DNA of 64,000 nt from Site-B1 sp963722665 (GCA_963722665.1 CAVRNW010000018.1:1-64000), one strand, 5' to 3'. Positions 49,632 through 59,989 are shown, numbered from the stretch's first letter. Notes: generated by a model from the sequence alone, not told the origin. Numbers and translations are program-made.

Positions 49632-52529
49632 TTATTTTAATTTAAAAGAAAGTCTGGCAAATAAGAAACGACCAGCTACTCCAAATTGCTGTGCTCTTCG
49701 AGACCAATCAAAACGTCCTCCACTTCTATTATTACCTGTTTGAGGTACACCATTAGAATCAACATAACTGATTGATTCTTTCGCTCTATCTGGGAAAACA
49801 TCCAATAAGTTATTTGCGCCAATAGTAATTGTACTAGTCTCTGATAATTTATATCCTACAGATAGATCGGTTACTACTTTAGAACCAAATTCTTGTTGTA
49901 ATCCTACATTGGTAGTAGCCTCAGTAACTTCTCCAAAATATACATTTCTTAAAAAGAAATTAAATTTATCCAAACTCATCATATGAGATAAATTCATCTT
50001 AGTTCTTGGAACTGCTTCTTCAAGATAAACTCTGCTATCTTCTGGGAAATAAGTGCCAACTAAACCAGCATTTTCCAGTACTTCTGATGCATTAATATCT
50101 CCAACCTGTTTGGTTTTAGACAAGGTAGCAGACAACGTGTTTTTTAATTTCGCTTTATTTGCTACAACAAGATCCCAGGTCACTACAGCATCAATTCCAA
50201 CTGATTCTGTATCGATTGCATTAGCAAAAAACGATGCTGCAGACGCATTTGCTTGTGCTAATAAATTATCTAACTCTGTTCCTGTACCAGGACCACTAAA
50301 TTGACCAGTATAAACAACTCTATCATCAATACCTACAAAATAACCATCTAACGAAATTGTAATATTTTCGTCTGGTAATTTAGCAGTAAAACCTACACTT
50401 AAACTTCTTGAGGTTTCTTCTTTTAGTTGCGGAATCCCAAGTAATTTAGCCGCTCTACTGTCATTAGCAAAAGTACCAACTTCAACAGGATTACCAGCTT
50501 GATCAAATATTGTTGATGTAGAATTAAAGTTTAACTGATGCAATGAGGGTGCTCTAAATCCTGTATTTAAAGCTGCTCTCAAATTTAAATTTTCCGTTGC
50601 TTTAACTAACGTTGCTAATTTAAAGTTTATGGTTGAACCAAAATCAGAATAATCTTCAAAACGAGTTGCAAAGCTTGCTAAAAACGATTCAGAAATATCT
50701 GCTTCCAAATCAAAGTATGCGGCAACACTACTTCTACCTCGAGATAATTCATTAGCAGGACTAAATCCCGGGAATACTTGAGAACCTCCTGGTCTTGAAT
50801 CTCCAAAAAAGTCTTCAGAAGCACTTTGTGAATTTGAGGTAATCGCTTGTCCATCCGCAGTATATCTTGAATAAGAAGCCTCTTCTCCTGCTTCAATTTC
50901 ATAATTTTCCAATCTATATTCTGCTCCAAATGCAATATTCAATCCAGATAGTACGTCCTCATGAAATTTAGAAATATCCAAATTAACTGTATTCTGCATA
51001 AAGTTAAATCCACCAGCATCAAAAACTGTTGGTGATGCATTTTGAAGTGAAGCATTAAATGTATTTCCTATTGTATATAAAAATGCATTCTTGCCATATG
51101 TATTACTAAAATCTACATTCCAATCTGAGATCATTCCTTTTATACCCATTGAAATTGATTTGTCAGTGATTTTTGAATTAATTTCAGGTAAAAATCCATT
51201 GTTATAAGCTGGAGTATAAGTCCTGCTCTGATTTGGTAATCTGTAGAATCCTGCAGAATTACCTGTTCTTGAACTCAACCCGGCAAAAGAATATAATTCA
51301 GTTCCATTGTCATCCAATGGAAGAGAGAAATTTGTAAAGAATCGTCCTCCTCGTAAAGCAGATTGTCCTACTCGCATATTAAAATCACTCCTTTCAAGAC
51401 CTCTTGCTGATAATTCTGACACTGTATTATCTGCATTTAAAATACCTTGCAATTCAGCCTTTGTGGCTGTTGGACTTAATCCCAATCCGGCTTGATTTCC
51501 ATAGTTAATTACATCGGTTACATCGTCATCCAATAAATTGGCAATATTGTAACCATCATCAGCTGCAAATCTTTCAACCGTATTATAAAGATTGAAAACA
51601 TCACCTTCCCATTCTTTCATTCTACTATAGTCTTCTCTAAAATCAAAATCTCCAGTAAAATTTATAAAGCCTCCTTTATCTCCTAAAGCTAATCCATAAT
51701 TTGCACTTACGTTAACAGTTTCTCCATCAACTCCACCAGTTTGCTCATTAGAATTCTCACTGAAATTTGCTCCAGTAGTTACATTAAAACTTAATTCATT
51801 TACCTTATCATTTAAAACAATATTGATAACACCGGCAATAGCATCAGAGCCATATTGAGCAGCTGCTCCATCTCTAAGTACCTCTAGTCGCTTTATAGAA
51901 GCAGCAGGTATGGAATTTAAATCCGTTCCTACACTCCCTCTACCAAATGTCCCATTTACATTTACTAAGGATGAATTATGTCTTCTTTTGCCATTTATTA
52001 AAACCAGTACCTGGTCAGGACCTAATCCCCTTAATGATGCAGGGTCTATATGGTCTGTACCATCCGATATTGTTTGTGTATTTGAAGTAAATGAAGGAGC
52101 TACGAAATTTAAAAGTTGATTTAAATTAACCTGAGGGGAAGCAGATGAAAGCTCCTGTATATCTATGACATCGACAGGAACAGCGCTTTCAAGAGCAGTT
52201 CTGTTAGGATTCCTGGATCCAATTAGTACAATTTCGCCTAAAGTGACCCCGCCTTTCATTTTAATATTTATCAAATTGCTGGTTACGATTTTTTCCTGTG
52301 TATTAAATCCTACATAAGAAAATACAAGGATATCACCATCATTAGCATTAATGGAATACCTACCGTCAATATCCGTTATTGTGCCCACTGTGGTATTCTT
52401 TACTATAACCGATACTCCAGGTAAGGGTTGTGATGTGTCATCTAGGACTGTACCTGAAACTTGTTGAGCTGTGATTAAATTTGATACTCCGAATATAAGT
52501 ATCATTAGGATTAAGTAATTTTTGATCAT
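49632..52529 (-). CDS. TonB-dependent outer-membrane receptor with CarboxypepD_reg-like domain
   Basis: 965 aa. Signal peptide (LILMILIFGVSNLITAQ), then a carboxypeptidase-regulatory-like domain (VSGTVLDDTSQPLPGVSVIV, about 22-95), then the plug domain (about 110-235) with VLVLINGKRRHNSSLVNV and RLEVLRDGAAAQYGSDAIAG, and a C-terminal 22-strand barrel. It lacks a SusD partner, so it is not a typical SusC glycan importer. Motifs resemble receptors for siderophores or other small ligands; the substrate is unknown. Energised by TonB with the ExbB/ExbD proteins at 21.7-24.1 kb. Confidence 0.92.
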   Translation of the reverse strand: MIKNYLILMILIFGVSNLITAQQVSGTVLDDTSQPLPGVSVIVKNTTVGTITDIDGRYSINANDGDILVFSYVGFNTQEKIVTSNLINIKMKGGVTLGEIVLIGSRNPNRTALESAVPVDVIDIQELSSASPQVNLNQLLNFVAPSFTSNTQTISDGTDHIDPASLRGLGPDQVLVLINGKRRHNSSLVNVNGTFGRGSVGTDLNSIPAASIKRLEVLRDGAAAQYGSDAIAGVINIVLNDKVNELSFNVTTGANFSENSNEQTGGVDGETVNVSANYGLALGDKGGFINFTGDFDFREDYSRMKEWEGDVFNLYNTVERFAADDGYNIANLLDDDVTDVINYGNQAGLGLSPTATKAELQGILNADNTVSELSARGLERSDFNMRVGQSALRGGRFFTNFSLPLDDNGTELYSFAGLSSRTGNSAGFYRLPNQSRTYTPAYNNGFLPEINSKITDKSISMGIKGMISDWNVDFSNTYGKNAFLYTIGNTFNASLQNASPTVFDAGGFNFMQNTVNLDISKFHEDVLSGLNIAFGAEYRLENYEIEAGEEASYSRYTADGQAITSNSQSASEDFFGDSRPGGSQVFPGFSPANELSRGRSSVAAYFDLEADISESFLASFATRFEDYSDFGSTINFKLATLVKATENLNLRAALNTGFRAPSLHQLNFNSTSTIFDQAGNPVEVGTFANDSRAAKLLGIPQLKEETSRSLSVGFTAKLPDENITISLDGYFVGIDDRVVYTGQFSGPGTGTELDNLLAQANASAASFFANAIDTESVGIDAVVTWDLVVANKAKLKNTLSATLSKTKQVGDINASEVLENAGLVGTYFPEDSRVYLEEAVPRTKMNLSHMMSLDKFNFFLRNVYFGEVTEATTNVGLQQEFGSKVVTDLSVGYKLSETSTITIGANNLLDVFPDRAKESISYVDSNGVPQTGNNRSGGRFDWSRRAQQFGVAGRFLFARLSFKLK

Positions 52530-52706
52530 AATTTTTATTTTTAAGGGTTTGTTGCAAATTAGAATTTATTTTTGAATTTTACTATTATTAATTGAATTTT
52601 ACGGTCTATTTATTAAGAATATAGCAATATTTTAATATTTTTTTTAACTATTTGTTAGTTATAAATGTTTTTAAATTATTATTAATTATCGTCAAATTAT
52701 AAATCT

Positions 52707-52714
52707 TAAATTTG
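52707..52714 (+). promoter_or_regulatory. -7 element before aspS
   Basis: TAAATTTG fits TAnnTTTG and lies 18 bp before the ATG at 52733. It overlaps a possible TTG start at 52712, which argues against that start. Confidence 0.55.
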
Positions 52715-52732
52715 CAATTCAAAAATTTAGGT

Positions 52733-54489
52733 ATGTACAGAAGTCATAATTGTGGTGAGCTACGAGTGGCAAATATTGGCAATGAAGTAACATTGGCGGG
52801 ATGGGTCCAAAAGGTTAGAGATAAAGGATTTATGGTGTGGGTTGATCTTAGGGACCGATATGGAATTACACAACTTATCTTTGATGAAGAACGGACCCCA
52901 AAAGACAATGATGGAGCAAGCTCAAAAATTAGGTCGTGAGTTTGTTATTCAGGTAAACGGGAAAGTCATTGAACGTTCTTCTAAAAATCCTAATATGCCA
53001 ACAGGTGAAGTAGAGATTCTTGTTTCAGAATTAACCATTCTAAACAAAGCAAAATTACCACCCTTCACTATAGAAGATGAAACTGATGGTGGTGAAGAAC
53101 TACGCATGAAATATCGCTATCTGGATATTCGGAGGAACCCGGTTAAAAATAGTTTAATCTTTAGGCATAAAGTTGCTCAGGAAGTTAGAAAGTATTTGTC
53201 CGGAGAAGGTTTTATAGAAGTGGAAACTCCTTACTTGATCAAGTCAACACCTGAAGGAGCTCGCGATTTTGTGGTTCCTTCACGAATGAATCAAGGTCAG
53301 TTTTACGCACTTCCACAGTCGCCTCAGACCTTTAAACAATTATTGATGGTTGGAGGAATGGATAAATATTTTCAACTCGTTAAGTGTTTTAGAGATGAAG
53401 ATCTTCGTGCTGACAGACAACCCGAATTCACACAAATTGATTGCGAAATGGCCTTTGTGGAACAAGATGATATATTGAATGCGTTTGAAGGGTTAACACG
53501 GCATTTATTAAAAGAGATCAATGGTGTTGAAGTAGATAAATTTCCAAGAATGACATTTGATGAAGCCATGAAACGTTATGGTAACGATAAACCGGATATT
53601 CGGTTCGGGATGGAATTTGGCGAATTGAATGAGGTTGCTCAACATAAAGATTTTAATGTTTTTAATAATGCTGAATTGGTTGTTGGCATTGCTGTTCCAG
53701 GAGCAAACAGTTTCACAAGAAAAGATATCGACAAATTGGTCGACTGGATAAAACGCCCTCAAGTTGGAGCTTTAGGGATGGTTTATGTGCGTTGTAATGA
53801 AGATGGAACTTATAAATCATCAGTAGATAAATTCTATGATCAGAACGATCTGAAAATATGGGCCGAAAAAACGGATGCGAAAGCAGGTGATCTTAATTTG
53901 TATACTTTCTGGTAATACAGATAAAGTTAGATCACAATTAAGCATTTTGAGAATGGAATTGGCCGAGAGATTAGGACTTAGGAACCCTAAGGAATTTGCG
54001 CCGCTCTGGGTTGTTGACTTCCCTCTTTTGGAATGGGATGAAGACACTAAACGTTACCACGCTATGCACCATCCATTTACATCACCAAAGCCGGACCAAA
54101 TAAAACTTTTAGATACGGATCCAGGAGCTGTAAAAGCAAATGCCTATGATCTGGTATTAAACGGTAACGAAATTGGCGGAGGTTCAATCAGAATACATGA
54201 CAGAGCAACACAATCTTTAATGTTCGATCATCTTGGATTCACAAAAGAGGAGGCTAAATCTCAATTCGGGTTTTTAATGAATGCTTTTGAATATGGAGCG
54301 CCTCCACATGGAGGAATTGCTTTTGGATTAGACAGATTGGTCGCTATTTTAGGTGGTCAGGAAACTATCAGGGATTTTATTGCTTTTCCTAAAAATAACT
54401 CAGGAAGAGACGTCATGATTGATGCTCCTGCTCCTATTGATGAAGACCAATTGACAGAATTAAGTTTAAAATTAAATTTACGATCTTAA
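52733..54489 (+). CDS. aspS: Aspartyl-tRNA synthetase (two frameshifts)
   Basis: Removing one extra base near 52899 and one near 53895 gives a single frame of 584 aa, the normal bacterial length. The N-terminal OB domain opens MYRSHNCGELR and VTLAGWVQKVRDKGFMVWVD; class II motif 2 is CFRDEDLRADRQPEFTQID; the bacterial GAD insertion domain follows; motif 3 is GIAFGLDRLVAILGG. The enzyme is essential, and residues on both sides of each break are perfectly conserved in register, so the breaks are almost surely sequence errors. Confidence 0.95.
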
Positions 54490-54537
54490 CTATATAAGTC
54501 CTGTAAAATATGCAGGATTATATTTTAGTTTTAATGA

Positions 54538-56325
54538 ATGCCTAATAAATTTAGATCCATACTACGAAAATTTCTTATTTGGAAATACAAACATATTTCT
54601 GAAAGGAATTTCATATATATCCTGAGCATCCTTGTTGGGTTTTTAGCCGGATTAGGAACTGTAGTATTAAAAAACTTTACTCATTACATCCAGTTACTTT
54701 TAGATTTAAATTTATTTCAAGATTATAAAAGTTCTTTATACTTCATCTTCCCAATAGTAGGTTTACTAATAGTTTATATTATAAAACAAACCTGGTTAAA
54801 AAAACACATAGGTCATGGCATATCAACAACTCTTCATGCTATTTCCAAACTAAATGGTATCATTCCAAGATATAACATTTATGCAGCTTTAATAACCGCA
54901 CCAATAACCGTAGGGTTTGGTGGTTCTGTAGGATTACAAGGCCCTGCGGTAAGCGTTGGTTCTGCAATAGGGTCAAACATGGCCCGTTTGTTCCATATGA
55001 GCGCTAAAACCAGAATGTTATTAATTGGCTGTGCGGCGGCCGGCGCGATGGCATCGATGTTCAAAGCCCCTATTGCAGCTATAATTTTTGCAGTAGAAGT
55101 ATTCAGTTTAGACTTAGCCTTTACATCTTTAATTCCTCTTTTATTAGCCTCTGTATCTGCCGTAATCACTTCCTACTTCTTCTTAGGAACACAGGTTCTT
55201 CTAAGATTCGCTCTGGTTGATAAATTTGAAATAAATGATATTATTTTTTATATCCTTTTAGCTCTAGTCACGGGAATAGCATCAGTATATTTTTCGAAAA
55301 TGTTCTTTTTAATTACTGATTTTTTCAAAGGGATTAAAAGTAGAGCCAAAAGATTAGCCATTGGAGGAATAGCTATTGGTGCTATGTTATATGTAATACC
55401 TCCTCTATATGGTGAGGGTTATGGGGTTATTAATAATTTGCTTAAAGGTGATCATTTAGCAGCCATTGGAGAGACACCTTTCAATTTAGACCTAAATAAT
55501 ATCTGGATTGTTATTGCTTTACTGATTGGAATTACAATATTTAAATCTATTGCCATGACCACAACATTTGGCGCTGGTGGTGTGGGTGGCGTATTTATTC
55601 CAACTCTTGTAATGGGAAGTGCATTAGGAAATGCTCTTGCGAAAATTATTAATAATATCGGATTTGGATTTAGCGTCTCTGAATCAAATTTTACTTTAAT
55701 TGGCATGACGGGATTGATGGCGGGTGTTTTACATGCCCCACTGACCGCTATCTTCTTAATTGCTGAGATAACAGGAGGATATGAGCTATTTGTGCCTCTT
55801 ATGCTGGTTGCTGCTATTTCGTATGCGATAACTAAATACTACATTTCCCATTCAATATATACATTAAAATTGGCGCAAAGAGGTGAATTAATAACTCATA
55901 ATAAGGATAAAAACGCCTTAATGATGTTAGATTTAGATAAAATTATTGAAACGAATTTTATTTTACTCATGCCAGATATGAAACTGGGAGAAATAGTTAA
56001 TAATGCAGTTGCGAAATCGTCCCGAAATCATTTCCCTGTAGTTAATGAAGAAATGGAATTTTTAGGCATCCTTACTCTCAATGATATAAGGAGTATTATG
56101 TTTGATACAGATCTATATGACACTGTAAAAGTTGAAAGCCTAATGCATGCGGGATCTGATATTATTTATTATGAAAAAGATAATGCTGAAGACATTTTGA
56201 ATAAATTTAAAAGAACCGGTGCCTGGAATTTAGTCGTTATAAAAAACGGCAAATATTTTGGTTTCATATCTAAATCGCGATTATTAACTGCTTACAGAAG
56301 GCAGCTTGTAAATTTTTCACAATAA
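54538..56325 (+). CDS. ClC-family chloride channel/transporter with C-terminal CBS domains
   Basis: 595 aa. A ClC membrane core (about 25-440) is followed by two cytoplasmic CBS domains (about 470-590, NHFPVVNEEMEFLGILTLND and WNLVVIKNGKYFGFISKSRL). Selectivity-filter motifs: GHGIS (92-96, usually GSGIP), GLQGP (132-136, usually GxEGP) and GGVFIP. Q134 occupies the position of the gating glutamate, and V188 aligns with the internal proton glutamate of E. coli ClcA, so proton coupling may be lost and the protein may be a passive channel (inference). Its stop overlaps the next start (TAATG). Confidence 0.9.
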   Translation: MPNKFRSILRKFLIWKYKHISERNFIYILSILVGFLAGLGTVVLKNFTHYIQLLLDLNLFQDYKSSLYFIFPIVGLLIVYIIKQTWLKKHIGHGISTTLHAISKLNGIIPRYNIYAALITAPITVGFGGSVGLQGPAVSVGSAIGSNMARLFHMSAKTRMLLIGCAAAGAMASMFKAPIAAIIFAVEVFSLDLAFTSLIPLLLASVSAVITSYFFLGTQVLLRFALVDKFEINDIIFYILLALVTGIASVYFSKMFFLITDFFKGIKSRAKRLAIGGIAIGAMLYVIPPLYGEGYGVINNLLKGDHLAAIGETPFNLDLNNIWIVIALLIGITIFKSIAMTTTFGAGGVGGVFIPTLVMGSALGNALAKIINNIGFGFSVSESNFTLIGMTGLMAGVLHAPLTAIFLIAEITGGYELFVPLMLVAAISYAITKYYISHSIYTLKLAQRGELITHNKDKNALMMLDLDKIIETNFILLMPDMKLGEIVNNAVAKSSRNHFPVVNEEMEFLGILTLNDIRSIMFDTDLYDTVKVESLMHAGSDIIYYEKDNAEDILNKFKRTGAWNLVVIKNGKYFGFISKSRLLTAYRRQLVNFSQ

Positions 56326-56564
56326 TGAAATATATCATTGGATTACTTTTTATAGCATCTGCCGGAAGTATGTTAACAGGATTTGCTTTAAAGCCAGATC
56401 CGATTTCAGAAAAACTAATTGGCTATGGTGTAATTGGTTTATTCCTATTTGTAATCCCTTTATTTACTTACCATCGTTGGAAAGACAGGAAAGTAAAGGA
56501 TTATATGCTGTCAAAAGAGAATATTAAAAAAATGAAAGATTATCAGGACGATAAGAAAATTTAG
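56325..56564 (+). CDS. Small two-helix membrane protein
   Basis: 79 aa. Hydrophobic helices IIGLLFIASAGSMLTGFAL and LIGYGVIGLFLFVIPLFTYH are followed by a charged cytoplasmic tail. The ATG overlaps the ClC stop codon, so it is translationally coupled to that gene. No function is known to me; a partner role is inferred from coupling only. Confidence 0.7.
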   Translation: MKYIIGLLFIASAGSMLTGFALKPDPISEKLIGYGVIGLFLFVIPLFTYHRWKDRKVKDYMLSKENIKKMKDYQDDKKI

Positions 56565-56577
56565 TTCATCACGATAA

Positions 56578-57024
56578 TTATCGGGTTCTTTTATTAATGA
56601 AGAATTGTTTTAACAATTTTGAGGCTTCATCTTCCATTATTCCACCCGTAATTTTGGTTTTGGGATGCAATTTAGTTTTCATAGCTCTAAAACCTCTTTT
56701 TTCATCTTTTGCAGCATAAACTATTTTCGATATCTGGCTCCAGTAAAGAGCTCCTGCACACATCTGGCATGGTTCTAAGGTTACATATAAGGTGCAATTC
56801 TGCAAATACTTCCCTCCTAGGTAATTGGCAGCAGACGTTATAGCCTGCATTTCTGCATGAGCAGTTACATCATTTAATGTTTCTGTTAAATTATGTGCTC
56901 TGGCAATCACTCTATCCTCAATAACTATTACAGCTCCAACGGGTATTTCTCCTTTTTCATAGGCAGCCTCTGCTTCCTGAAGCGCTTTTTTCATAAAATA
57001 AGCATCATCGAAAATGTTTTTCAT
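56578..57024 (-). CDS. tadA: tRNA-specific adenosine deaminase / nucleoside deaminase
   Basis: 148 aa cytidine-deaminase fold. Zinc ligands and catalytic Glu are in TAHAEMQAI and PCQMCAGALYWSQI. It probably converts A34 to inosine in tRNA-Arg(ACG); Bacteroidota members may also act as guanine deaminases, which sequence alone does not exclude. Convergent with the small membrane protein gene and divergent from dxs. Confidence 0.9.
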   Translation of the reverse strand: MKNIFDDAYFMKKALQEAEAAYEKGEIPVGAVIVIEDRVIARAHNLTETLNDVTAHAEMQAITSAANYLGGKYLQNCTLYVTLEPCQMCAGALYWSQISKIVYAAKDEKRGFRAMKTKLHPKTKITGGIMEDEASKLLKQFFINKRTR

Positions 57025-57136
57025 CAGTAAATAGTCATTTTTAGAAATTTGAAGGTATTAGAATTCAAAATATATTTTTAACAGGTTATTATTATAATTC
57101 TCATTTCATTCACGTAAAAATACAATTTCAAACTCG

Positions 57137-57144
57137 TACTTTTG
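57137..57144 (+). promoter_or_regulatory. -7 element immediately before dxs
   Basis: TACTTTTG fits TAnnTTTG and lies only 4 bp before the GTG start. A transcript starting 5-8 nt after this element would have almost no leader. No -33 TTTG is seen at the ideal distance. Confidence 0.45.
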
Positions 57145-57148
57145 CTTC

Positions 57149-58915
57149 GTGCAAAAAAAATTACTTCCAAGAATAAATTACCCTAAAGATCTGCGTCAAT
57201 TGCGTAAAGATCAATTACCTCAACTCGCGCAAGAAATACGAGAGTTCATTATTAATATAGTTGCCACTAAAGAAGGACATTTAGGATCCAGTTTGGGAGT
57301 TGTTGAATTAACTATTGCTCTGCATTATGTTTTTGACACGCCAAATGATCTGTTAGTTTGGGATGTCGGCCATCAGGCGTATGTTCATAAGCTATTAACC
57401 GGAAGAAGAGAATCATTTCATACAAACCGACAATTAAATGGAATAAGTGGATTCCCTAAGCGGGAAGAAAGTGAATACGATGCCTTTGGCGTAGGACATT
57501 CCTCAACATCTATATCAGCAACTTTAGGAATGGCAATCGCATCAGAATTAAAAGGTGAATTTAAAAAACATCATATTGCTGTAATTGGTGATGCTTCCAT
57601 AGCGAGTGGAATGGCATTTGAAGGGCTAAATCATGCTGGCGTTACAGATGCTAATATTTTGGTTATTTTAAATGATAACGCTATTGGGATTGATCCTAGT
57701 GTTGGAGCTCTAAAACAGTATCTGACAAATGTTAAAAAAGGGACGCCATTACAGGACAATATCTTTGAAGCTTTAAATTTTGATTATTCCGGTCCAATTG
57801 ATGGCCATAATGTAGATGAAATCATATCGGAATTGGAACGTCTCAAATCGATCAAAGGCCCAAAATTTCTGCATGTTTTAACAAAAAAAGGGAAAGGGCT
57901 TAAACAAGCTGAGAAAGATCAGGTTAAATATCACGCACCAGGTAAATTCAATGCAGTAACTGGAGATTTACCCGAAAAAGATACTGCCATTCAACCTCCA
58001 AAATTCCAGGATGTATTTGGTCATACCATTGTGGAACTCGCCGAAAAGAATACTAAAATTATAGGAATTACTCCAGCCATGCCTACTGGCAGCTCATTAA
58101 AATATATGATGGAAAAAATTCCGGAAAGAGCCTTTGATGTAGGTATTGCAGAACAGCATGCGGTAACCCTTTCTGCTGGAATGGCAACACAAGGATTCAT
58201 TCCTTTTTGTAATATCTATTCAACATTTTTACAAAGGGCATATGACCAGGTAATTCATGATGTAGCCTTACAAAAATTACCTGTAATTTTTTGTCTTGAC
58301 AGAGCTGGATTAGTTGGCGAAGATGGAGCTACACATCATGGTGTTTTTGATATGGCTTATTTAAGATGCATTCCAAACCTCATTATATTCGCACCTAGAA
58401 ATGAGGTAGAGCTGAGAAACATAATGTACACAGCACAACTGGGATTAACCAATCCCATTGCAATCAGATATCCAAGAGGCAGGGGATCAATTACAAACTG
58501 GATCCAACCATTTAAAAAAACAGAGATAGGCAAAGGTGTACAATTATCAAAAGGTAAAGATCTGGCTATTATAAGTGTTGGGACGATTGCAGAAAATGTT
58601 AGTGAAGCAATTAAAAAAACTACCAGAATTAATCCGGTTGCTCACTATGATATGAGATTTATCAAGCCTTTAGATGAAAAATTATTAAATGATATCTTTA
58701 AGACTTACGATACTGTTATAACTATTGAAGATGGCGTTGTAAAAGGAGGTTTTGGAAGTGCAATTTTAGAATTTGCCGCGGAAAACAATTATAAGAATAA
58801 AATTATAGTTCTTGGAATTAAAGACGAATTCATAGATCAAGGATCCATTGAAGAATTACAAACTAAATGCGAAATCGACATTGATAGTCTATCAGAAATA
58901 ATTTCTAATAATTGA
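57149..58915 (+). CDS. dxs: 1-deoxy-D-xylulose-5-phosphate synthase
   Basis: 588 aa from a GTG start. Thiamine-binding region AVIGDASIASGMAFEGLNHA with ILVILNDNAIGID, the HLGSSLGVVELTIALHYVFD signature, and AEQHAVTLSAGMATQGFIPF with the catalytic Glu. RYPRGRG and the C-terminal domain follow. It makes DXP from pyruvate and glyceraldehyde-3-phosphate, the first step of the MEP isoprenoid pathway that supplies the prenyl synthase at 41.8 kb. Slightly shorter than the usual 620 aa. Confidence 0.96.
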   Translation: MQKKLLPRINYPKDLRQLRKDQLPQLAQEIREFIINIVATKEGHLGSSLGVVELTIALHYVFDTPNDLLVWDVGHQAYVHKLLTGRRESFHTNRQLNGISGFPKREESEYDAFGVGHSSTSISATLGMAIASELKGEFKKHHIAVIGDASIASGMAFEGLNHAGVTDANILVILNDNAIGIDPSVGALKQYLTNVKKGTPLQDNIFEALNFDYSGPIDGHNVDEIISELERLKSIKGPKFLHVLTKKGKGLKQAEKDQVKYHAPGKFNAVTGDLPEKDTAIQPPKFQDVFGHTIVELAEKNTKIIGITPAMPTGSSLKYMMEKIPERAFDVGIAEQHAVTLSAGMATQGFIPFCNIYSTFLQRAYDQVIHDVALQKLPVIFCLDRAGLVGEDGATHHGVFDMAYLRCIPNLIIFAPRNEVELRNIMYTAQLGLTNPIAIRYPRGRGSITNWIQPFKKTEIGKGVQLSKGKDLAIISVGTIAENVSEAIKKTTRINPVAHYDMRFIKPLDEKLLNDIFKTYDTVITIEDGVVKGGFGSAILEFAAENNYKNKIIVLGIKDEFIDQGSIEELQTKCEIDIDSLSEIISNN

Positions 58916-59095
58916 TCAATAATCTAATTCCTGTTTGTTATTCAAGGAAGCCAGGCCTTTCATATTGTCCTGTTGCTGAATTTTATTAATTTTTAAAGTT
59001 TCTTTATGAGGTCTATCCGAGACTTCACAAAAAACTAATAATCCAACAATTGTAATTACGAATACGCTCAAAGCGAATAATAGGTTTTTTTTCAT
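58916..59095 (-). CDS. Small membrane-anchored or exported protein
   Basis: 59 aa from the ATG at 59095 (an in-frame ATG at 59140 would add 15 residues before the hydrophobic segment). One hydrophobic helix (KNLLFALSVFVITIVGLLVF) is followed by a charged tail CEVSDRPHKETLKINKIQQQ. The gene has a good promoter (59156-59187) and abuts the dxs stop with no gap. Function unknown; existence is supported by promoter plus signal-type N-terminus. Confidence 0.6.
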   Translation of the reverse strand: MKKNLLFALSVFVITIVGLLVFCEVSDRPHKETLKINKIQQQDNMKGLASLNNKQELDY

Positions 59096-59155
59096 TTTCT
59101 TTAGATTTGGAGCTAAAAAATGAGTTTTGAACTTGATCATTCAATCAATTCCCGA

Positions 59156-59187
59156 CAAACATACATATTTTATCGATTAAATGCAAA
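59156..59187 (-). promoter_or_regulatory. Promoter of the 58916 small gene
   Basis: On the minus strand: TTTG (59187-59184), a 20-bp spacer, TATGTTTG (59163-59156). This is a near-ideal Bacteroidota promoter, 60 bp before the preferred start. Confidence 0.65.
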
Positions 59188-59275
59188 TAAATCGGAAGAA
59201 ATGTAGTTAATTTCTCTATTTAGACAATAAAAATGAAAGCATTTGGGCTCTCTTTTTTTGTAATTATTACTCTAC

Positions 59276-59989
59276 TTAATTTGCAGTGAATTGCCAGACT
59301 TGGCCTATAGTTTTCAAACCGCTATCATCCATAGTATTGACTTTCCAATAATAAGTTAAGCCTGATGATGCGGTAACATCAAAATTCTCTCTGAAAGATC
59401 TGATTGCAATAAAGGAGGATCCATAGTTTCTCCGAAGAATAATTCATAAGTCAAAATATCTCCAGTATCTGTATCGCCTCCTGTCCAACTCAAATTAACA
59501 GTACCTGCTGCTATCGATCCGGTATTTTCCGGAGCATTAAGTGCGGCAGAAAAAGGTGCGTAGTTAGAAACTCCATCACCTTCGGTGTAGAAGGCAAAAG
59601 TACTCGATGGATCAGCTTCTTCTCCCTGACTATCTCTGGCGGTAACACTCCAGTAATAGGCAACACCTCTGTCCAAAGATATCGTGATGCTTGTTGAAGA
59701 AACCGTTCGTTGTTCAACAACTTGTGTCAATAGCCTATCTGTTGCAACAACTAAAATATAACCTATCGAATCACCGTCAGCATCACTTGAGGCTCCCCAT
59801 TCAAACGTCACTGTATTATCAATACATAGTAGGTCTGAAGTTGGGAAAACCAATTGTGAAACCGCGGATGGCGCAGAATTTGGAGGTGGTAGTGGATGGG
59901 CTATCATCACCTCCATCGCTCTTACTACAAGCCCCAGTAATAATAACTACAAGTAATAATGCCATATATAATTTTAATTTATTTTTCAT
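59276..59989 (-). CDS. Fibronectin type III-like lipoprotein (two compensating frameshifts)
   Basis: About 237 aa after correction of one extra base near 59903 and one missing A near 59392. Lipobox ITGAC17SKSDGGDD at the N-terminus, a proline-rich linker, then two FN3-like domains (TVTFEWGASSDADGDSIGYI with DRGVAYYWSVTARDSQGEEA, and GTVNLSWTGGDTDTGDILTY with GLTYYWKVNTMDDSGLKTIG). Ends QVWQFTAN. It follows the 1327-aa secreted protein by 4 bp, so they form an operon; a role as its surface partner is inference. Confidence 0.8.
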
